Shown here: in pieces, positions 34,955 through 42,685 of the stretch
How the letters are laid out: every line of letters begins with the position of its first letter
Numbering within the stretch: position 1 is the stretch's first letter
Notes under the pieces: model-generated
The model's database searches: none
What the model saw: the letters and a program-made list of their open reading frames with translations, nothing else
Told to the model about the DNA's origin: nothing
Assembly: GCA_017964785.1 (NCBI GenBank)
Contig: JAGCRH010000113.1
Coordinates: 1 to 53,684, forward strand
From: Prevotella sp.
GTDB lineage: Bacteria > Bacteroidota > Bacteroidia > Bacteroidales > Bacteroidaceae
Reading direction: 5' to 3'
Length of the DNA: 53,684 bases
Position numbers and translations under genes: made by a program

Positions 34955-34969
34955 CTGCCTTTTCGTCAG
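34955..34969 (-). promoter_or_regulatory. Imperfect inverted motif upstream of clpB (possible heat-shock operator)
   Basis: On the minus strand CTGAC-GAAAA-GGCAG, with one mismatch between the arms. Its place upstream of a heat-shock gene without a usual promoter box suggests regulation, but the motif identity is a guess. Confidence 0.35.
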
Positions 34970-35032
34970 TGTCTTTGTTCCCTTTATTCATAAACAATCT
35001 TAATTTTTGGTGCCTAAAAGCATCACTTAGAA

Positions 35033-35050
35033 TAATTTTGACTATCTTTG
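35033..35050 (+). promoter_or_regulatory. Overlapping -7 boxes upstream of the VOC gene
   Basis: TAATTTTG (35033-35040) and TATCTTTG (35043-35050) both fit TAnnTTTG; the second is 27 bp before the ATG and is the better match. Confidence 0.6.
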
Positions 35051-35077
35051 TCAATTGAAAACTAAAAACGAAACGAT

Positions 35078-35461
35078 ATGAGAATCAATCACATTGCAAT
35101 GTACGTCAACGACCTTGAGGCAGCAAGGGACTTCTTCGTTAGGTATTTCGAGGCGAAGGCGAGCGACAAGTACCATAACCCCCGTACGGGTTTTCAGTCT
35201 TTCTTTATGACCTTCGACGATGGTTCGAAACTGGAACTGATGAACCGTCCTGTGATGTTGGACTATACCAAGAAACCCAACCGTACGGGCTATGCCCACC
35301 TGTCTATCTCGGTAGGCAGCAAGGAAAAAGTTGATGACCTGACGGAGCGGCTCGAAGCGGAGGGCTACCATGTGGAATGTGAGCCCCGTTCCACTGGCGA
35401 CGGCTTCTATGAGAGTACCATCAAGGGCGTTGAGGACAATCTGATAGAAATTACGATTTAA
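35078..35461 (+). CDS. VOC-superfamily metalloprotein (glyoxalase-like)
   Basis: A 127-residue cytoplasmic protein. The four ligands expected for the divalent metal in glyoxalase I-like enzymes are all placed: His5 (INHIAMYV), Glu53 (KLELM), His74 (GYAHLSISV) and Glu124 (DNLIEITI). This favours an active metalloenzyme such as a lactoylglutathione-lyase-like protein over a binding protein, though Bacteroidales lack glutathione, so the substrate is open. It is first in a two-gene unit with the PreA-like gene, 11 bp downstream, so a shared pathway is possible but not shown. Confidence 0.88.
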   Translation: MRINHIAMYVNDLEAARDFFVRYFEAKASDKYHNPRTGFQSFFMTFDDGSKLELMNRPVMLDYTKKPNRTGYAHLSISVGSKEKVDDLTERLEAEGYHVECEPRSTGDGFYESTIKGVEDNLIEITI

Positions 35462-35472
35462 CCGAGGACAGC

Positions 35473-36927
35473 ATGAAACGGATCAATATTTACGAAGAGG
35501 CCAACAGGTGTCTGATGTGTCAGGAGGCGCCTTGTACGATCGCGTGTAAGACGGGTGACCCTGCGAGAGCCATTCGTGCCATCCGTTTTGACAACCACAA
35601 ACTGGCTACGCGTTGGGTGGCAGCGTGTAGCGATGCCGATTTGGAGGCTGCTGAGAAGGCTTGCATCCGCTTCGACGGACCCATCCCGTTGAAGGAGTTG
35701 CTTCGCAGCATTAGTCCCGACGATGTCACTGCCGACTATCCCAGTCTGGAAATCGACTTCTGCGGCATCCACTGCGAGAATCCCTTCTTTCTGGCCTCTT
35801 CGGCAGTGTGCACCAATTATGAGATGGTGGCGCGTGCCTTTGAGGCAGGGTGGGCTGGTGTGTTCTATAAAACCATCTGCTTACAGGAGATCAAGGAGGT
35901 GTCGCCCCGTTTTGATGCCGTTCACAGCAATGGCCTGCATGGCGATTTCTATGGTTTCCGCAATATGGAGCAGTTGAGCGAGAATCCCGTTGATATGGAT
36001 TTCGACATCTTGCGCCGACTCAAAGAGGACTATCCCTCGAAGGTCGTTATAGCCAGCATCATGGGACAGACTGAGGAGCAATGGATAGAACTGGCTCAAC
36101 GAGCCGAGCAGGCTGGCTGTGATGCCGTCGAATTGAACTTCTCATGTCCTCAGATGAAGATGACAGGTATGGGCAGCGATGTAGGACAAAATGCTGAACT
36201 GGTGGTCACCTACACCTTTGCTGTCAAGAAAGCCGTGAAGATACCCGTCATTCCGAAGATGACACCCAACATCACACAGATCTATCATCCTGCTCTGGCA
36301 GCCTTCTTTGCCGGTGCTGATGCCATCTCTGCCATCAACACCATCAAGTCGGTTACGATGGCTGACGAGGCTGAGGTGTCAGGACAACGCACCATCTCCG
36401 GCTATTCGGGTCGTGCCGTGAAACCCATCGCCCTGCGTTGTATTCTGGACATGGCGCAGAATCAGGTCATGAAAGGTATCCAGTTGAGTGGTATCGGAGG
36501 CATCGAGACTTGGCGCGATGCCTTGGAGTTCATCCAGTTGGGATGTAGCAATGTGCAGGTATGTACGGCGGTGATGCAATACGGCTATCGCATCATCGAC
36601 GATCTGATATTGGGCTTGCAGCGTTATATGGCGAAGAACGGTGTCCGTCAGTTGAGCGATCTGGTGGGCTCAGAACTGTCATCGTTTACCACGCCTTCCG
36701 ATCTGGACCGTACGACAATTGTCTATCCGAAGATCAATCGTGAGCGGTGTGTGGGCTGCGGACGTTGTGAACTGTCGTGCCGTGATGGTGGCCATCAGGC
36801 CATCACTTTCGACAAAGCCACGCGTCAGCCTCACATCGTCGGCACCAAATGCATCGGCTGTCATCTCTGCCGCATCGTCTGCCCCGCTGGTGCCATCGGT
36901 CTGTCCAAGCGCATAGATAAAAAGTAA
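35473..36927 (+). CDS. preA: PreA-like NAD-dependent dihydropyrimidine dehydrogenase subunit with extra N-terminal Cys cluster
   Basis: A 484-residue flavoprotein predicted to reduce uracil or thymine, or to oxidise dihydropyrimidines. The FMN barrel holds ELNFSCPQMKM with the active-site Cys, PVIPKMTPN, and QLSGIGGIETWRDALEF. Two C-terminal 4Fe-4S motifs follow: CVGCGRCELSC and CIGCHLCRIVCP. It is about 70 residues longer than E. coli PreA (411): the N-terminus carries Cys13, Cys16, Cys21 and Cys25 (CxxC-x4-C-x3-C) followed by DPARAIRAIR, resembling the start of the partner subunit PreT/GltD. No PreT gene is next to it. Its role as pyrimidine enzyme is inferred from family. Confidence 0.88.
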   Translation: MKRINIYEEANRCLMCQEAPCTIACKTGDPARAIRAIRFDNHKLATRWVAACSDADLEAAEKACIRFDGPIPLKELLRSISPDDVTADYPSLEIDFCGIHCENPFFLASSAVCTNYEMVARAFEAGWAGVFYKTICLQEIKEVSPRFDAVHSNGLHGDFYGFRNMEQLSENPVDMDFDILRRLKEDYPSKVVIASIMGQTEEQWIELAQRAEQAGCDAVELNFSCPQMKMTGMGSDVGQNAELVVTYTFAVKKAVKIPVIPKMTPNITQIYHPALAAFFAGADAISAINTIKSVTMADEAEVSGQRTISGYSGRAVKPIALRCILDMAQNQVMKGIQLSGIGGIETWRDALEFIQLGCSNVQVCTAVMQYGYRIIDDLILGLQRYMAKNGVRQLSDLVGSELSSFTTPSDLDRTTIVYPKINRERCVGCGRCELSCRDGGHQAITFDKATRQPHIVGTKCIGCHLCRIVCPAGAIGLSKRIDKK

Positions 36928-36991
36928 TTGATTTGTCTTTTCGAAACAAAATAGAGCCACAATTTGAAATAATAGAGGCTTTAAAATTGGC

Positions 36992-37026
36992 AATAGAGGC
37001 TCTATTCTCAGCGTAGAGCCTCTATT
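36992..37026 (+). terminator. Inverted repeat, possible terminator of the preA transcript
   Basis: AATAGAGGCTCTA (36992-37004) and TAGAGCCTCTATT (37014-37026) pair perfectly over 13 bp; TTTCG follows. A partial earlier copy (aatagaggcttta) lies at 36971-36983. The T-run is short, so termination is likely but not sure. Confidence 0.55.
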
Positions 37027-37242
37027 TTCGACCCCATTGTGGCGGAAAGTTAAGAAAATTGATAAGCCTGACACTATACAGTCGGAGAGGGTTTTACCCG
37101 TACTATTAAGGAAAAATCTTGCAAGTATTAATTCTAACAATTGCGAGGATTAATATTTGCAAAATTTACAATTAATGCCTGTGTCTCCTGCTGCCTCTGA
37201 CAATGACAACAATGTATGAAAAATTCAAAAATACTATTTGAA

Positions 37243-37319
37243 CACCGCACCGCGCACCACCGCACCACCGCACCGTTTACCCATTTAGGCGCGTCGGCGC
37301 GGTGGTGCGCGGTGCGGTG
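37243..37319. repeat. GC-rich 21-bp inverted repeat with CACCGCA-type words
   Basis: The arms 37243-37263 and 37299-37319 are exact reverse complements 35 bp apart. They are built from caccgca, ccgcgca and ccaccgca words, far more GC-rich than the AT-rich DNA around them. A T-run (37333-37338) follows. Confidence 0.9.
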
Positions 37320-37392
37320 GTGCGGTGGTTGCCTTTTTTGCCTTATTTTTCTTTTTTTTGCCCAAAATAGTACAACTTTCCAAAAATATTTG

Positions 37393-37400
37393 TATCTTTG
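37393..37400 (+). promoter_or_regulatory. -7 box with no intact gene downstream
   Basis: TATCTTTG, a perfect match to the commonest form used in this window. The first ATG context downstream is the broken frame at 37511; the intervening leader contains the palindrome copy at 37450-37476. Confidence 0.6.
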
Positions 37401-37449
37401 CATTCAAGTATCGGCTAATCGTCATAACATGACGCTGTTACGGCAGAAC

Positions 37450-37476
37450 CTCACAAAGTGTCTGACACTTCGTGAG
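37450..37476. repeat. Second copy of the CTCACAAAGTGTC palindrome
   Basis: Same 27-bp element as at 13484-13510, with one change in the right arm (GACACTTcGTGAG). Confidence 0.9.
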
Positions 37477-37510
37477 TGTCTTTGCGACAGATAAAACAAA
37501 AATAGTGGTT

Positions 37511-37634
37511 ATGAAGAAATTATTATGTTTTATTGCATAGGTATTATTCTCTCTGTGCCTTACTCTATAAGGAGCATGCTTGTTGATGTTTTCCAAATTT
37601 AATGTGTTCATAGCGATTCAAGGGGTTTTGATGA
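37511..37634 (+). pseudogene. Possible remnant of an exported-protein or lipoprotein gene
   Basis: ATG at 37511 opens MKKLLCFIA then TAG (37538-37540), then VLFSLCLTL then TAA (37568-37570), then GACLLMF in the same frame. Ignoring the two stops, this reads like a signal peptide ending in a lipobox-like L-x-G-A-C. Nothing recognisable follows before the convergent 52-residue gene. It lies 110 bp after a -7 box. This could be chance; no homologue can be named. Confidence 0.35.
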
Positions 37635-37637
37635 ATG

Positions 37638-37796
37638 TTAACTGAACTTGTAGATGTCTTCTACTTTCAACTCTCCGTTTCGAATCATCTCAAACTCCTT
37701 GTTGGTCTGCTCGATCCACTCTTTCTTCCTGCGAATCGTCTCTCTGACGGCGGCTCTCACCTCTTCGCGTGTTCTTTTTCTTTTTACTGTTTCCAT
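37638..37796 (-). CDS. Small basic/acidic helical protein, 52 residues
   Basis: A short gene starting METVKRKRTREEVR and ending EDIYKFS, with TAA at 37638. The product is highly charged and predicted helical (RAAVRETIRRKKEWIEQTNKEFEMIRNG in parts). A minus-strand -7 box (CAAAGATA, 37835-37842) lies 39 bp upstream of the ATG at 37796, which supports it as a real gene. It has no signal peptide or membrane segment. I do not recognise a family. Confidence 0.6.
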   Translation of the reverse strand: METVKRKRTREEVRAAVRETIRRKKEWIEQTNKEFEMIRNGELKVEDIYKFS

Positions 37797-37834
37797 ATCG
37801 ATTTAATATTAAATGAAATACTGTTTTGCGACTG

Positions 37835-37842
37835 CAAAGATA
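37835..37842 (-). promoter_or_regulatory. -7 box of the 52-residue gene
   Basis: CAAAGATA on the plus strand, that is TATCTTTG on the minus strand. Confidence 0.65.
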
Positions 37843-37879
37843 CGAACTATATTTATAAGTTCCAAATTTTTGGAAGAAA

Positions 37880-37936
37880 AAACACAGAAGGACGGCATTC
37901 TTGGTGAGCATGGGCTCATTGAGAATGCCGTCCTTC
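37880..37936 (-). terminator. Strong intrinsic terminator of the GH94 gene
   Basis: GAAGGACGGCATTCT (37887-37901) pairs perfectly over 15 bp with AGAATGCCGTCCTTC (37922-37936), with a smaller TGAGC/GCTCA pairing in the loop. On the minus strand it is followed by TGTGTTTTTTCTT, a good T-tail. Confidence 0.9.
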
Positions 37937-37953
37937 AAGTTTCTTTCGGGTTT

Positions 37954-40413
37954 TTACATCGTGACCTCTACGGTGTGCTTGCCAGCGGAGTAGGGGATCA
38001 CCGTGCCATCGACCTTGGCGCCATCGAGGGTGATGGTTTTCACGCCTTTCTGTGCACCGTTGGGGTGGATGGTGATAGTGTATTCAGCCTCACGGAACTT
38101 ACGCTGGACGGTGTAGTCTGTGGCTGTCTCAGGCAGGCATGGATCGATGCGGATGCCGTTGTAGTCGGGCTTGATGCCGAGGATGAACTCCGAAACGGTG
38201 TACCACATCCAGGCAGCGGTACCCGTAAGCCATGAGTTCTTACCCTCGCCAGGCTTGTAGGCATCCTTTCCGGCTACCATCTGACAGTTCACGTAGGGCT
38301 CCACCTTGTGCAGCGTCTGATATTTCTCCTCCACATACGAGGGCAGGATCTTGGCATAGTGGCTCCAAGCATCGTTGCCTCGGCCTGCGATACACTCACC
38401 AATGATGACCCAAGGATTGTTGTGGCAGAAGATACCAGCATTCTCCTTGTAGCCCTCTGGGTAAGAAGAAATCTCGCCATACTCATAGATGTACTTTGTG
38501 AAGGCAGGGTTGTTGAGCACCATGCCGTGCTCGCATTCGAGGTACTTTTTGCAGGAGTCGAGACTCTTGGCCACTAAGCCGTCCTCAGCACCGATCTCTG
38601 CCATCGTACACCAGCCCTGCGACTCGATGAAGATCTTGGCTTCCTCGCATTCGTTGGAGCCGATCTTACGTCCATAGAAGTCGTAGGCGCGGAGATACCA
38701 CTCGCCATCCCAGCCATGCTTCTTCACAGCGTCAATCATCGCATCCACAGCAGCCTGCATACGCTCTGCCTCGTCGTTCTTGCCAATCTTCTTACAGAGG
38801 GCTACATAGTCCTTGCCTGTGACGACGAAGAGTCCTGCAATCATCAGACTCTCAGCCTTGGTGCCTTCGGAGACATTCTCGGTGGTCTGGAAACTCTCGT
38901 TGGGATCCCAAGAGAAGCAGTTCAGGTTGAGGCAGTCGTTCCAGTCGGCACGACCAATCAATGGCAACATGTGGGGACCCAGGTTCTTGATGACATGATC
39001 CATCGAGATCTTCAAGTGTTCGAAGAGGGTCACCTCAGAACCAGGCTGGTTGTCGAAGGGCACCATCTCGTCGAGAATGGAGAAGTCGCCTGTCTCCTTG
39101 ATATACGCCACGGTACCAAAGATGAGCCAACAGGGGTCGTCGTTGAAACCACCACCAATATCGTTGTTGCCGCGTTTGGTGAGGGGTTGGTACTGGTGGT
39201 AGCAGCCACCATCGGGGAACTGTGTGGAGGCGATGTCAATGATGCGCTGGCGGGCACGTGGAGGTATCTGGTGTACGAAGCCCACGAGGTCCTGATTGGA
39301 GTCGCGGAAGCCCATACCACGACCTACGCCACTCTCGAAGAACGAAGCACTGCGAGAGAAGTTAAAGGTGACCATACACTGGTACTGGTTCCAGATGTTC
39401 ACCATGCGGTCGAGTTTGTCGTTGCCCGTCTTCACCTTATAAATATTAAGGAGGGCATCCCAGTAGGTGCAGAGTTCAGCGAAGGCCTTATCCACCTTGG
39501 CAGTGGTGTCAAGTTCAGCAATGAGGGCATGGGCCTTGTCCTTATTGATGACCTGAGGCTTTTCGAACTTCTTGTCCTGTTCGTTTTCGATATAGCCGAG
39601 GAGGAACACATAATCTTTGCTTTCGCCTGGTTTGAGTGTTACCTCGATGTAATGCGAAGCGATGGGACTCCAACCGTGTGCGTGGCTGTTGCGAGGCTTC
39701 CCCTCCATGACAGCATCAGGGTTGGCAAACTCGTTGTAGAGTCCCACGAAAGTCTCGCGATCGGTGTCGAAGCCCTGGATGGGGGCATTCACATGATAGA
39801 AAGCGTAGTGGTTACGACGCTCACGATACTCCGTCTTGTGATAGATGGTAGAACCCTCAATTTCTACTTCACCCGTTGAGAAATTTCGCTGGAAATTCTC
39901 CATATCGGTAGCCGCATTCCACAGGCACCACTCCTCGAAGGAGAAGAGTTTCAGACTCTTGGCCTCGTTGCTCTGGTTGGTCAGCGTGAGTTTCTGCACT
40001 TCTGCCCATTTTTTCAGGGGGACGAAGAAGAGTACAGAGGCTTCCACGCCATTCTTGCGACCTGTGATACGGGTGTAACTCATACCATGACGGCACTCGT
40101 AGAAGTCGAGTGGGGTCTTGCAGGGCTTCCAACCAGGGTTCCATACTACTGATTCCTGACTCCTGTCTCCTGTCTCCTGAATATAAAAGTACCGTCCACC
40201 ATTGTCCATCGGTACGTTATTGTAGCGATAACGGGTGATGCGACGGAACTTGGCATCCTTATAGAAGGAATAGCCACCTGCGGTGTTACTGATGAGTGAG
40301 AAAAAGTCCTCGTTGCCTAAGTAGTTAATCCAAGGCCAAGGGGTCTGCGGGTCTGTAATGACATACTCGCGGTGCTGGTCATCAAAGTGACCGTAACGTT
40401 TTTGTTGTTCCAT
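37954..40413 (-). CDS. Cellobiose phosphorylase (GH94)
   Basis: An 819-residue cytoplasmic enzyme that splits cellobiose with phosphate into glucose-1-phosphate and glucose. The start [20 protein letters not shown] followed by [12 protein letters not shown] is the hallmark N-terminus of cellobiose phosphorylases. The barrel has [20 protein letters not shown] and [13 protein letters not shown], the latter with the catalytic Asp; the C-terminal part has [22 protein letters not shown]. Length matches. No signal peptide. The ATG at 40413 is chosen over one 14 codons upstream, which would start on the promoter box (40445-40452). A CTGTCTC/CTGACTC heptamer array is translated at about residues 77-89 ([14 protein letters not shown]). 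Confidence 0.94.
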   Translation of the reverse strand: MEQQKRYGHFDDQHREYVITDPQTPWPWINYLGNEDFFSLISNTAGGYSFYKDAKFRRITRYRYNNVPMDNGGRYFYIQETGDRSQESVVWNPGWKPCKTPLDFYECRHGMSYTRITGRKNGVEASVLFFVPLKKWAEVQKLTLTNQSNEAKSLKLFSFEEWCLWNAATDMENFQRNFSTGEVEIEGSTIYHKTEYRERRNHYAFYHVNAPIQGFDTDRETFVGLYNEFANPDAVMEGKPRNSHAHGWSPIASHYIEVTLKPGESKDYVFLLGYIENEQDKKFEKPQVINKDKAHALIAELDTTAKVDKAFAELCTYWDALLNIYKVKTGNDKLDRMVNIWNQYQCMVTFNFSRSASFFESGVGRGMGFRDSNQDLVGFVHQIPPRARQRIIDIASTQFPDGGCYHQYQPLTKRGNNDIGGGFNDDPCWLIFGTVAYIKETGDFSILDEMVPFDNQPGSEVTLFEHLKISMDHVIKNLGPHMLPLIGRADWNDCLNLNCFSWDPNESFQTTENVSEGTKAESLMIAGLFVVTGKDYVALCKKIGKNDEAERMQAAVDAMIDAVKKHGWDGEWYLRAYDFYGRKIGSNECEEAKIFIESQGWCTMAEIGAEDGLVAKSLDSCKKYLECEHGMVLNNPAFTKYIYEYGEISSYPEGYKENAGIFCHNNPWVIIGECIAGRGNDAWSHYAKILPSYVEEKYQTLHKVEPYVNCQMVAGKDAYKPGEGKNSWLTGTAAWMWYTVSEFILGIKPDYNGIRIDPCLPETATDYTVQRKFREAEYTITIHPNGAQKGVKTITLDGAKVDGTVIPYSAGKHTVEVTM
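40149..40179. repeat. Heptanucleotide tandem array CTGACTC/CTGTCTC x4 in the GH94 gene
   Basis: Units ctgattc, ctgactc, ctgtctc, ctgtctc and ctg. It shares the CTGACTC word with the array at 4635-4662, and on the coding strand both encode a SQES-type peptide. Confidence 0.9.
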
Positions 40414-40444
40414 TGTTCCGATTGTTTTTGTCGTAATTGCTTTG

Positions 40445-40452
40445 CAAAGATA
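40445..40452 (-). promoter_or_regulatory. -7 box of the GH94 gene
   Basis: CAAAGATA (TATCTTTG on the minus strand), 31 bp upstream of the ATG at 40413. Confidence 0.65.
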
Positions 40453-40518
40453 CAAACATATTCTGATTATTCCAAATCTTTATGAGAATAGTGTTACCAA
40501 TCAGCAAGATAATATTGT

Positions 40519-42582
40519 TTAATCTTTATCGATATAGATGCGGGCATCGACGGCAACGACATCATTCTCGTCAGCGAGGAGCGGATTGATATCAATCTCC
40601 TTGATCTCCGTAGCAAAACGGAGCAGGGTGGAGAGGCGTACGATGATCTCAGCATACTTCTCTTCGTTGATGCCCTTCTGGCCTCGTGTACCTTTTAATA
40701 TCTTATAGCCACGCAGGGAGTGGATCATCGAATAGGTCTCGGCATAACTCAGGGGTGCCAGACCAGACGAGACATCCTTCAACACCTCGACGAAGATGCC
40801 ACCTAGTCCGCAGAGTACCACGTGTCCGAAGCGCTCCTCATATTTGGCACCGATGAAGAGTTCCGTGCCACGTAGCATTTTTTGAACCATCACACCTGTG
40901 GCATCAGGGATCTGCATCATCCTGTCGAACTCCAAGGCGAGATGCTCTGCCGTACGGATATTCAGGGCCACACCTCCCACATCGCTCTTATGCACAGGGC
41001 CTACCACCTTCGCCACCACAGGGAAGCCGACCTTTTCGGCAAAGGCTGTCAGTTCCTCCTTAAAGGTGCTGACCATCTCAGGCACGAGGGGGATACCGGC
41101 ACAGGAGAGGATGTCACGTACGGTCTGGGGCGGCACGTAGCCGTTTTTCTCAATGCCTGTAATAATCTTGTGAAGTCGTGGTATATCCGTGCCGTAAAGG
41201 TGTACCTCTGGTGGTGCTGGCTTGGGGGTATGCATGATCTGACTCAAAGCCGTTGCCAGTGTCACCTCGTCGCTGAAATTCACGTGTCCCTTTGCCAGGA
41301 ACTCTGCCACCTCCGCACCTGCGGTATGCAGACTGGGCAGGACGGGGAAGATAGGCTTCTTACATTCCTTAATCTTCTGATCCAGTACACCGTAGGCCTC
41401 GTAGAGTTGGGTGAGTCCTGGTGTGCCGTAGATGACGGCGATGGCATCAATCCCATCGAATTTCTTGTCGCAGTAGTCGATGATAGTTCCCAGTTGTTCT
41501 GCCGTTCCTGTGGCGAGGAAGTCGATGGGGTTCGCCACCGAGGAGCCAGCAAACAACTGTGTCTTCAATTCGTCGGCAACGGGGCCTTCGATGTGAGGTA
41601 CGCTGAGTCCACCTTTCGAGAGGGCATCCGTCAGCATCACGCCAGGGCCTCCGGCATGGGTGACTATCGCAAAATTCTTGCCATTGAGTGGGGGCAGGGT
41701 GAAGATACAGCCTACGGTGGTCAGTTCCTCACGGGAGAAACAGCGTACGATGCCAGCCTTACGGAACAAGGCCTCGACAGCGGAATCCGAAGAGGCGATG
41801 GCACCCGTATGCGATGAGGCTGCACGGGAACCGCTTTCTGAGGAGCCTGCCTTGATGGCAGCAATGCGACATCCCTTCTTGATGAGGTTACCAGCGTGGT
41901 AGAGCAACTTGTCTGGGTTGCTGATATTCTCGATATAGAGCAGTTTCACCTTCGAATCGGTATCGGGGTTGAAGTGCTCATCCATATATTGCAGTACATC
42001 CTCGATGCCAATCTGTTTGCCGTTGCCGATGCTCCATACGGAGTTGAACCGCAGTCCTTTGATGACTGCACTCTCCAAGATAAACACCGCTGTGGCACCA
42101 GAGCCGCTGATGAAGTCGGCCCCGCTGGGATGCAGATTGGGAATGGGGAGTGTAAAGACGCTGTGGTGGTTGCGGTTCAGCAGTCCGATGCAGTTGGGGC
42201 CAATGAGGGCCGCCCCATACTGTTCGCAGGTGTCGAGGATGCGCTGTTCGAGTTCGGCTCCCGCCTTCGTCTCCTCGCCGAAGCCGGCAGAGATGATGAT
42301 GAAGGCCCGTGTCTGCTTCTCCTTGGCGAGTAATTCCACGTAGTCAGGACAGAATTTCGCTGCCACTACGAGGATGGCCAACTCAGTGGGAGGCAGTTCC
42401 CTGGCATCGTGGAACGCCTTGATACCCTGCACCTCGTCTTCCTTCGGATTGACGATACGCAACTCACCGGCATAGCCGCCACTGATGAGGTTTCGCACAA
42501 TAGAGCCACCGGGCTTGTGCACGTTGTTAGAGCCGCCGATAACGACGATGCTCTGGGGGGTTAGTAGTTCTTGGTTTATCAT
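40519..42582 (-). CDS. ADP-forming acetate/acyl-CoA synthetase (fused alpha and beta)
   Basis: A 687-residue cytoplasmic enzyme that makes ATP from acetyl-CoA (or another acyl-CoA), ADP and phosphate. It has a CoA-binding domain (SIVVIGGSNNVHKPGGSIVRNL), a succinyl-CoA-ligase-like core with SSHTGAIASSDSAVEALFRKAG, where the His is the usual phosphohistidine, and a C-terminal ATP-grasp domain (VGFPVVAKVVGPVHKSDVGGVALNI). The ATG at 42582 (MINQELLTPQSI) is preferred to one 7 codons upstream that abuts the -7 box at 42601-42608. It is separated from the GH94 gene by 105 bp with its own promoter, so they need not be co-transcribed. Confidence 0.92.
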   Translation of the reverse strand: MINQELLTPQSIVVIGGSNNVHKPGGSIVRNLISGGYAGELRIVNPKEDEVQGIKAFHDARELPPTELAILVVAAKFCPDYVELLAKEKQTRAFIIISAGFGEETKAGAELEQRILDTCEQYGAALIGPNCIGLLNRNHHSVFTLPIPNLHPSGADFISGSGATAVFILESAVIKGLRFNSVWSIGNGKQIGIEDVLQYMDEHFNPDTDSKVKLLYIENISNPDKLLYHAGNLIKKGCRIAAIKAGSSESGSRAASSHTGAIASSDSAVEALFRKAGIVRCFSREELTTVGCIFTLPPLNGKNFAIVTHAGGPGVMLTDALSKGGLSVPHIEGPVADELKTQLFAGSSVANPIDFLATGTAEQLGTIIDYCDKKFDGIDAIAVIYGTPGLTQLYEAYGVLDQKIKECKKPIFPVLPSLHTAGAEVAEFLAKGHVNFSDEVTLATALSQIMHTPKPAPPEVHLYGTDIPRLHKIITGIEKNGYVPPQTVRDILSCAGIPLVPEMVSTFKEELTAFAEKVGFPVVAKVVGPVHKSDVGGVALNIRTAEHLALEFDRMMQIPDATGVMVQKMLRGTELFIGAKYEERFGHVVLCGLGGIFVEVLKDVSSGLAPLSYAETYSMIHSLRGYKILKGTRGQKGINEEKYAEIIVRLSTLLRFATEIKEIDINPLLADENDVVAVDARIYIDKD

Positions 42583-42600
42583 AAGTGTTGCAATTTGGTG

Positions 42601-42660
42601 CAAAGATAATATAATATTTCATAAATTCCAAATGTTATTCAAAGAAATTCGCTACCTTTG
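42601..42660. promoter_or_regulatory. Divergent promoters between the acyl-CoA synthetase and alpha-2-macroglobulin-like genes
   Basis: Minus strand: CAAAGATA at 42601-42608 (TATCTTTG). Plus strand: TACCTTTG at 42653-42660, 25 bp before the first ATG. Confidence 0.7.
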
Positions 42661-42685
42661 CATAGTTGAATTAAAAAACATCAGG

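Larger units (their letters stand above)
36928..37510. other. Repeat-rich gene-free stretch
   Basis: No convincing gene is present. It contains an AATAGAGGCT inverted repeat (36992-37026), a GC-rich inverted repeat (37243-37319), a -7 box (37393-37400), and a copy of the mnmA palindrome (37450-37476). A 92-codon open frame through 37216-37494 is made mainly of the two repeats and is not considered a gene. Confidence 0.7.

Noticed and set aside
37216-37494. 92-codon open frame on the plus strand
   Set aside because: It is built from the GC-rich inverted repeat and the dispersed palindrome; the peptide (HRTAHHRTTAP...) is repeat-derived, and a promoter box lies inside it.
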